In this document: in pieces, positions 20,146-25,101 of the stretch
How the letters are laid out: each line of letters begins with the position of its first letter
Numbering within the stretch: the first letter of the stretch is position 1
Virus record (IMG/VR): IMGVR_UViG_3300008448_000582
Span: 1 to 25,101 of that record
Length of the DNA: 25,101 nt
From: a virus
Strand: one strand, 5' to 3'
Notes under the pieces: model-generated
Database searches by the model: none
What the model was told of the DNA's origin: nothing
Seen by the model: the letters and a program-made list of their open reading frames with translations, nothing else
Made by a program: the position numbers and the translations under genes

Positions 20146-21096
20146 ATGTCATTTTCAGTATCAACATTAAGCAACTATACTAAAGAAAACGAAGCACAGT
20201 TAGTGACTTCATCTGTATTAGGTGCAAAAACTGCTGCTCTTATCAAAAGTGCAGGAAACGTAATGGTTGGAGTTAAATCCGCAGAAACCATTAATATTAT
20301 GGATACAGATGCTTTCTTTCAAGCAGGTGGTACTTGCGGTTGGAACGCATCAGGTACAACTTCTTTTACACAAAGAACTGTAACAGTAGGTAAGATTAAA
20401 GTACAAGAGGCTTTATGTCCTAAAGCATTGGAAGCTAAATACTTACAAAAGGCTTTACCAACAGGTAGCCAATATGATTCAATTCCTTTTGAGCAAGATT
20501 ATTCTGATAGAAAAGCTAAAACAATTGCTTCTCAATTAGAGACTGCTTTATGGCAAGGTGATACTACTTCTGCTAATGGTAACTTGAATAAGTTTGATGG
20601 CTTCATCAAATTAATCGGTGCTGCTGCAGGTGTAGTTGATGCTAACGTATCAGGTTATATTTCAGGTGCTCCTTTGAGTTCTATTACTGCTGCAAACGTA
20701 GTTGCATTATTTGATGGTGTATATAGTGCAATTCCTGCTAAAGTAGTAGCTTCTGAAGATATGGTTATTGTTTGTGGTATGGATACATTCCGTACTTACA
20801 CAATTGCATTAAAGAACGCTAATATGTTCAATTATGCTTTTGATGGTAAAGCAGATAGCGAATTTGTACTTCCGGGAACTTCTATTAAAGTAGTAGCTTT
20901 ACAAGGATTAAACGGAACAAACGATGTTTATGCAATGCGTTTAAGCAACTTGTTCTTGGGTACAGATTTACTTAACGAAGAAGAAAAGTTTGAAATCTTC
21001 TTTGCAAAAGAGGCTGATGAAGTTCGTTTTGCAGCAGAATTCAAAATGGGTGTGAACGTAGCATTCCCTGATGAAATCGTTAAAGTAGCAATTTAA
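20146..21096 (+). CDS. Major capsid protein (HK97-like)
   Basis: This encodes 316 residues, cytosolic. Features include FEQDYSDRKAKTIASQLETALWQG, consistent with the long spine helix, then an A-domain region with VVASEDMVIVCGMDTFRTYT and a C-terminal beta block (LFLGTDLLNEEEKFEIFFAK). Position after the scaffold, before a strong terminator, and codon use unlike its neighbours (more C-ending codons, as in highly expressed genes) all support this. Confidence 0.85.
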   Translation: MSFSVSTLSNYTKENEAQLVTSSVLGAKTAALIKSAGNVMVGVKSAETINIMDTDAFFQAGGTCGWNASGTTSFTQRTVTVGKIKVQEALCPKALEAKYLQKALPTGSQYDSIPFEQDYSDRKAKTIASQLETALWQGDTTSANGNLNKFDGFIKLIGAAAGVVDANVSGYISGAPLSSITAANVVALFDGVYSAIPAKVVASEDMVIVCGMDTFRTYTIALKNANMFNYAFDGKADSEFVLPGTSIKVVALQGLNGTNDVYAMRLSNLFLGTDLLNEEEKFEIFFAKEADEVRFAAEFKMGVNVAFPDEIVKVAI

Positions 21097-21102
21097 TTAT
21101 AA

Positions 21103-21131
21103 GGGGAGTTGAAACATACTCCCCATTTTTT
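21103..21131 (+). terminator. Strong rho-independent terminator after the capsid gene
   Basis: GGGGAGT (21103-21109) pairs perfectly with ACTCCCC (21118-21124) over an 8-base loop, followed by A and six T. This would limit read-through from the abundant capsid transcript. Confidence 0.9.
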
Positions 21132-21152
21132 AATAAAATAAAATAAACAAAA

Positions 21153-21671
21153 ATGGCGTGTGCATTAACACAGGGATATACCCTAGATTGTCGTGATTCT
21201 TTAGGTGGAATTACGGAAGTTTATTTTATTGCAAGTTCAGATGTAACTTCTACTACTGAAGCTAGTGGTGTAATTACTGCATTAGTAAAAGCAACAGGTA
21301 AGAGGTTTTATAAATATGAGTTAACCAAAGGAACTTCAATGCTTACAGAGAATGTAGCATCAAATGTTCAAAATGGTACTTTGTATTTTACCCCTGAATT
21401 GACAATAATTTTAAATAAGTTACAAGCTAATACAAGAAATGAAATTCTTTTATTGGCACAGAATAGACTTGTCGCAGTTGCTAAAGACAACAATGGTAAG
21501 TATTGGTACGTAGGTAAAACAAGAGCATTAGACTTAACGGCAGGTAGTGCCGCAACAGGTACTGCTGAAGGAGACAGAAGCGGATATACTTTAACATTTA
21601 CAGGAGCAGAGCCTAGCTTATCCCCTGAAGTTAATAGTACAGTTGCTGCTGCTCTTACAACTGCAGGTTAG
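21153..21671 (+). CDS. Probable tail tube / structural protein
   Basis: This encodes 172 residues, starting MACALTQGYTLDCRDSLGGI, then TEVYFIASSD. It is mainly beta-strand with an Ala/Gly/Thr-rich C-terminus. The start pattern (C-x-L...C-x-D-S-x-G-G-I) is one I associate with Bacteroidota-phage structural proteins, likely the tail tube. It has terminators on both sides, so it is probably a separately expressed, abundant virion protein. The alternative is a capsid decoration protein. Confidence 0.6.
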   Translation: MACALTQGYTLDCRDSLGGITEVYFIASSDVTSTTEASGVITALVKATGKRFYKYELTKGTSMLTENVASNVQNGTLYFTPELTIILNKLQANTRNEILLLAQNRLVAVAKDNNGKYWYVGKTRALDLTAGSAATGTAEGDRSGYTLTFTGAEPSLSPEVNSTVAAALTTAG

Positions 21672-21694
21672 GTTTGTAGTTTTTCATAGTTAGT

Positions 21695-21726
21695 TCCCCT
21701 GCCTAATTCTTTAGGTGGGGGTTTTT
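21695..21726 (+). terminator. Rho-independent terminator after the tail-tube gene
   Basis: CCCC (21696-21699) and CCTAA (21702-21706) pair with TTAGG (21711-21715) and GGGG (21717-21720), with a small internal mismatch and a TTCT loop. A run of five T follows at 21722-21726. Confidence 0.85.
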
Positions 21727-21825
21727 GTGTTATATATATCCACCATAATGTGTCTTAAATGACACTAATGATGGCAATATGCGACATATAACGCACTTTA
21801 TGATGTGCATTTGTCAATCATTTTT

Positions 21826-21852
21826 GAGCCGATTATCAATCATTTACGGCTC
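21826..21852. repeat. Inverted repeat GAGCCG / CGGCTC
   Basis: GAGCCG (21826-21831) and CGGCTC (21847-21852) are perfect 6-bp arms around a 15-base loop. Direct repeats TCAATCATTT (21814-21823 and 21836-21845), 22 bp apart, overlap the first arm and the loop. Confidence 0.55.
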
Positions 21853-21854
21853 AT

Positions 21855-21870
21855 TGAGTAAAATTACTCA
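21855..21870. promoter_or_regulatory. Palindromic operator TGAGTAA-aa-TTACTCA
   Basis: Two perfect 7-bp arms are separated by 2 bp, the pattern of a dimeric repressor operator. The half-site with its context ATTGAGTAAA recurs at 21875-21884, exactly 22 bp after the first copy at 21853, suggesting cooperative binding. Confidence 0.6.
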
Positions 21871-21891
21871 CTCTATTGAGTAAAGTTATTG

Positions 21892-21950
21892 TTTTACTTT
21901 ATTTTACTTTTTTATAAAATAATAAAGTTATAACTTGACTATTTTACTTT
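21892..21950. repeat. Phased TTTTACTTT repeats
   Basis: Copies begin at 21892, 21902 and 21942, spaced 10 and 40 bp, multiples of about one helical turn. The sequence between them is almost pure A/T. Such iteron-like spacing can mark an origin or a multi-site binding region, though AT-rich DNA gives some repeats by chance. Confidence 0.4.
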
Positions 21951-22023
21951 ACCATTTAAAACTAACATAACAATATCTATATGTTACTTTAAAGAACTTG
22001 CAGAGTTTACATTTCCATATAAA

Positions 22024-22042
22024 TCGGTAACAATACTACCGA
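22024..22042. promoter_or_regulatory. Inverted repeat TCGGTA / TACCGA
   Basis: TCGGTA (22024-22029) and TACCGA (22037-22042) are perfect 6-bp arms with a 7-base spacer, in AT-rich non-coding DNA. It is a candidate operator, 160 bases before the next gene. Confidence 0.45.
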
Positions 22043-22203
22043 ATTACCCATCATTTTGACACAATATTTGTAAAATTTGTCCTACTATTTTGCACATATA
22101 TTTCCAATTTATAAACTATTGCATAGGTTTTTCGGAAAAATTCAAGCAGATAAGAACTATATTACTATTTTGCAAACATTCATTATTTCCCTATATATTA
22201 GTA

Positions 22204-22578
22204 ATGATACATTTTACTAAAGGCGAAACAAATACTATTGTGTTAACATTAACTGAAAAGCAGTTATTGACTAACCCAAACTATTTATTTGTATTTACTA
22301 ATAGAAGTAGCAATGAAGTAGTAAGTTTTGTTAAATTAAACGCAACAGATTTAAGTTCATATAAAGATAGGTTCAATGAATTTAGCATTGTAACTAATAC
22401 ATACTTTAATACTGCTTTAGAAGGGCAATACACATACGAGATATATGAACAAGCAAGTACTAGCAACACAAATCCTAGTGGCTTAAACAAGCTAGAAACA
22501 GGGATTATGTGGCTTTCAGGTACTACTATATCATATACAGAATATACAACAACAGACACTTATACAATTAGACAATGA
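22204..22578 (+). CDS. Small structural protein upstream of portal, unknown function
   Basis: This encodes 124 residues from the ATG at 22204 (MIHFTKGETNTIVLTLTEKQ); the frame is open further up but the extension is Phe/Ile-rich and unlike coding sequence. The protein is beta-rich with a C-terminal GIMWLSGTTISYTEYTTTDT. It overlaps the portal start by 4 bases. I recognise it as a Bacteroidota-phage protein that often accompanies structural genes (beta-sandwich, perhaps neck or decoration), but its role is not established. Confidence 0.6.
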   Translation: MIHFTKGETNTIVLTLTEKQLLTNPNYLFVFTNRSSNEVVSFVKLNATDLSSYKDRFNEFSIVTNTYFNTALEGQYTYEIYEQASTSNTNPSGLNKLETGIMWLSGTTISYTEYTTTDTYTIRQ

Positions 22579-24557
22579 TAGATTTAAGAGTATTAACATT
22601 CGCAGAAGCTAGGCAGCCTGAATTCAAAGAGAAGAAAGGTATTGATGGCGGCTACATAAAATATGGGGAAAATAACGATTACCCTGAATATATAGTTGAC
22701 TTATATAACAAGTCATCAAAGCATAGTGCCATTATTAAAAGTAAGGTTCACTACATTACAGGTAATGGTTGGAGTGGTGAGGCAGATGCTCAATCCTTTA
22801 TTGATAAAGCAAACAGAGTTGAATCTTTAGATGATTTAACTAGAAAAGTATCTTTAGACATTGAGATATTTGGCGGTGCTTATATGGAAGTTATTTGGGA
22901 TTTAGCAGGTAATTTAGCAGAGATATGGCATTGTGATTATGTTAAGATACGCACGAATAAAGATAATACGCAGTATTGGTATAAAGAAGATTGGAAAGAT
23001 AACAAAGTTAAGCCTGAAGTAGTTGCTGCATTTAATCCTAAACAACCAATAGGTAAGCAAATTCTATACATAAAAGAGTACAGACCAAACATAGGTATAT
23101 ATGGATTGCCTAGTTACTTTGCTGCACTTAACTATATTGAATCAGACATTGAGGTTTCTAAACATATTTTAGGTAATGCACAGACAGGCTTTTCTGCAAG
23201 TAAACTTATTACCTTACCAAATGGTGAGCCTAATGATGAAGAAAAAAGAAATGTAGATAATAGATTAAGAAAGACTTATAGCGGTGCGGATGGTAAGAAA
23301 TATATGATTGCTTTTGTCAATGACATATCTAGGAAACCTGTCGTAGATGATTTAGGTACAAGTGATTTAACAAAAGAGGATTTTGGTAAGATAGATGAAT
23401 TAATACAAACTAATATTTTTAGTGGGCATCAAGTTACTACTCCATCAATTATGGGTATTGCAGAAGCAGGTAAGTTAGGTAGTAGAACAGAGATGCGTGA
23501 TGGCTACGAGATATTTAAGAATACTTATGTAAACGCTAAACAGATGCACCTAGAAAGTGTATTTAATATGTTAGCTAAATTAAAAGGTGTTGTAAGTGAA
23601 ATAAAAATTATACCTACTGAACCATTAGGAATAGAATTTAGTGAGCAAACAATAGTTTCAGTTGCTCCTAAAGAGTGGGTATTAGAGAAGATAGGAATTG
23701 ATATGACTAAATATGCACCTGCACAAGATGCTGCAGCACCTGCACAAAGTTTATCTGTTAATGAGCATATCAAAGGTTTAAAAGGTCGGGAGTGGCAGAA
23801 TATGCAGCGTATCATTCGTGAATTTACTAAAGGTAAGATTAATAGAGAACAGGCTTCAGCAATGCTTAAAACAGGATATGCGTTAAGTGATGAAGAAGTA
23901 AATACTTGGCTAGGTTCAGAAGAATTAGATGCACAATTTGCAGCACAAGACTTTGGAGTATTTATGGAGTTTGGTGAGTCAAAAGAAAGTTATAACATTT
24001 GGAAATCTAAAAAGCGTTTTAGTGATGAAGCAGACTTTTATATGTTTGCTGATGTAAATCAATTAGAATCAGACATATTAGACCAAATAGCAAAACAAAA
24101 GGATATTACACCTGAAGTATTGGCAGAGGTTTTAGATGAAAGTGTTGAAACTATTAATACAGTTATAAAAGATTTAGAGGATAGAAAGATATTAAAGACT
24201 ACTGAAACTAAAATAGGCAAAGGAATTAATAGCAACATTATAATTTCAAGGGAATTAACACAACCATTGAGCAAGGCAGTAGGTGATACAAAGCCACAAA
24301 CAACTGAAATTTTAGTTCGTTATTCTTATGATTGGATTGCAGGATTTAATAATAGTGATATAACTAATAGTAGACCTTTTTGTAAGGCTTTATTAGGTGC
24401 AAATAAACTATATAGCAGAAGTGATATTGAAATGATGAGTGCAAGATTAGGATATTCAGTTTGGGATAGGAGAGGCGGATGGTGGAATGATAACGGAACT
24501 ATAAGTGAATCTTGCCGCCACGAGTGGAAAACAAATGTAGTAACAAGAAAAAAATAA
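22575..24557 (+). CDS. Portal protein with C-terminal accessory domains
   Basis: This encodes 660 residues. Residues 1-370 form the portal body: GGYIKYGENNDYPEYIVDLY, NKSSKHSAIIKSKVHYITGN, and VTTPSIMGIAEAGKLGSR around 300. After an Ala/Pro linker near 385, two unusual parts follow. A winged-helix-like segment at about 495-540 contains ITPEVLAEVLDESVETINTV. A Cys/His C-terminal module from about 580 contains FCKALLGANKLYSRSDI, a Trp/Gly-rich RRGGWWND and a SCRHEW end. I know the last module as an accessory domain of Bacteroidota-phage structural proteins. The portal forms the DNA entry ring; the extras may bind partners or be delivered. Confidence 0.8.
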   Translation: MIDLRVLTFAEARQPEFKEKKGIDGGYIKYGENNDYPEYIVDLYNKSSKHSAIIKSKVHYITGNGWSGEADAQSFIDKANRVESLDDLTRKVSLDIEIFGGAYMEVIWDLAGNLAEIWHCDYVKIRTNKDNTQYWYKEDWKDNKVKPEVVAAFNPKQPIGKQILYIKEYRPNIGIYGLPSYFAALNYIESDIEVSKHILGNAQTGFSASKLITLPNGEPNDEEKRNVDNRLRKTYSGADGKKYMIAFVNDISRKPVVDDLGTSDLTKEDFGKIDELIQTNIFSGHQVTTPSIMGIAEAGKLGSRTEMRDGYEIFKNTYVNAKQMHLESVFNMLAKLKGVVSEIKIIPTEPLGIEFSEQTIVSVAPKEWVLEKIGIDMTKYAPAQDAAAPAQSLSVNEHIKGLKGREWQNMQRIIREFTKGKINREQASAMLKTGYALSDEEVNTWLGSEELDAQFAAQDFGVFMEFGESKESYNIWKSKKRFSDEADFYMFADVNQLESDILDQIAKQKDITPEVLAEVLDESVETINTVIKDLEDRKILKTTETKIGKGINSNIIISRELTQPLSKAVGDTKPQTTEILVRYSYDWIAGFNNSDITNSRPFCKALLGANKLYSRSDIEMMSARLGYSVWDRRGGWWNDNGTISESCRHEWKTNVVTRKK

Positions 24558-24560
24558 GAA

Positions 24561-25101
24561 ATGTCATTAAATACATTATTCATATCTGTACAAGGTATAA
24601 AAGATAGAACAGGATTACACGCTAATGTAGATGAAAAATTAGTATTGCCTGAAATAAAGACTGCACAGGATATGTATATATTACCTACTTTGGGTAGCAC
24701 ACTTTATAATAGATTACAAGCAGGTATAACTGCAAATAATTTAAACGCTAACGAAGTAATACTTTTAAATAATTATTTAGCTGATTGCTTGATTTATTAT
24801 GTTATGAGTGAACTTCCAATGGGGTTATCATATCAATTTTATAATAAGGGTCTATTAAGAAAGTCAGGTGATAACACAGAAAATCCTTCAATGCAGGATA
24901 TGATTGATGTTGCTAATAGATATAGAACACGAGCAGAATTTTACAAACAAAGAGTAATTAAATATTTAAGACAGAATAATACTTTGTTCCCTGAATATTT
25001 AAACTTTACAAGTGGTATTGATACCATAGTACCTGATTTAGAAGGATACACTTCATCTTTATATTTAGAAGATGGTAGTTGTTATGAGAATAAAAACCTA
25101 G
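24561..25101 (+). CDS. Head-tail connector protein (truncated by window end)
   Basis: The ATG at 24561 opens a frame with no stop to the last base (180 full codons). The sequence starts MSLNTLFISVQGIKDRTGLH and is helical: PEIKTAQDMYILPTLGSTLY, then ADCLIYYVMSELPMGLSY. It resembles DUF6712-like connector proteins that follow portals in Bacteroidota phages. The position directly after the portal supports a connector role. Confidence 0.7.
   Translation, partial: MSLNTLFISVQGIKDRTGLHANVDEKLVLPEIKTAQDMYILPTLGSTLYNRLQAGITANNLNANEVILLNNYLADCLIYYVMSELPMGLSYQFYNKGLLRKSGDNTENPSMQDMIDVANRYRTRAEFYKQRVIKYLRQNNTLFPEYLNFTSGIDTIVPDLEGYTSSLYLEDGSCYENKNL

Larger units (their letters stand above)
21727..22203. 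other. Non-coding, palindrome-rich 0.5-kb region
   Basis: No convincing gene lies here. One frame is open from 22090, but its reading before the ATG at 22204 looks non-coding. The region is rich in inverted and direct repeats (listed separately) and very AT-rich, so a control region or replication origin is possible. TACTATTTTGCA occurs twice, at 22083-22094 and 22163-22174, 80 bp apart; it resembles part of a Bacteroidota -7 region. No good -33/-7 pair was found. Confidence 0.5.

Noticed and set aside
21751-21852. CRISPR-like repeat array
   Set aside because: Repeats are only 10 bases, in two copies, with no regular spacer units; they look like binding sites.
22083-22174. Two TACTATTTTGCA copies as paired promoters
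   Set aside because: The spacing inside the motif does not fit TAnnTTTG, and no consistent -33 partner exists for both; kept only as a repeat note.
22090-22203. Upstream extension of the gene before the portal
   Set aside because: The extension is Phe/Ile/Tyr-rich low-complexity translation of AT-rich intergenic DNA; MIHFTKGE at 22204 looks like the true start.

Overview
This window looks like a 25-kb segment of a tailed double-stranded DNA phage or prophage of a Bacteroidota host, probably a siphovirus because no sheath gene is visible. The grounds are AT-rich DNA with A-rich leaders instead of Shine-Dalgarno sites, Bacteroidota-type promoters (TTTGG at -33 and TAnnTTTG at -7), and Bacteroidota-phage protein families (DUF4373, an FKxGQSGNPNGRP-type small terminase, a XkdF-like protease, a portal with a Cys/His C-terminal domain). 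No integrase, tRNA, rRNA, CRISPR array or insertion sequence was seen.

Layout. 1-3632: replication and regulation genes (HTH tail, DnaA domain IV protein, DUF4373 protein, VRR-NUC-like nuclease, sigma-like factor, small membrane protein). 3625-5734: a translationally coupled glycan cassette (LpxA-like acyltransferase and two glycosyltransferases). 5721-8383: packaging genes (a structural accessory domain, an HNH nuclease that appears to start at ATA, a 40-aa basic protein, small and large terminase). 8384-9705: a strong promoter driving very small genes interspersed with two structured RNA-like elements. 9690-16331: tail genes, including a chaperone pair with a probable -1 ribosomal frameshift, two tail-tip proteins and a tape measure protein. 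16352-17868: a prohead protease carrying a C-terminal RelA/SpoT-like nucleotidyl-transfer domain, then a 72-aa protein. 17840-19486: a leftward four-gene cassette whose last gene is a SpoT-type HD hydrolase. 19529-25101: scaffold, major capsid protein, a probable tail-tube protein, a 0.5-kb palindrome-rich non-coding region, then a small structural protein, the portal and a connector cut by the window edge.

The most notable system is at 16.3-19.5 kb. A virion morphogenesis protein appears fused to an alarmone-synthetase-like domain that keeps the Lys, Asp, Tyr and Glu positions of that fold. A gene encoding a hydrolase with a complete (p)ppGpp-hydrolase HD motif set converges on it. I read this as a possible phage-borne synthetase/hydrolase (toxin/antidote) pair delivered through a structural protein. 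The leftward cassette and the small-gene cluster at 8.5 kb have almost superimposable promoters: two ACCGTTCATC-type repeats 20 bp apart, with the proximal one exactly 38 bp upstream of an identical AAATGTTTGGAA -33 region. The two accessory cassettes are therefore probably co-regulated. All functions were assigned by reading motifs; no database search was run.
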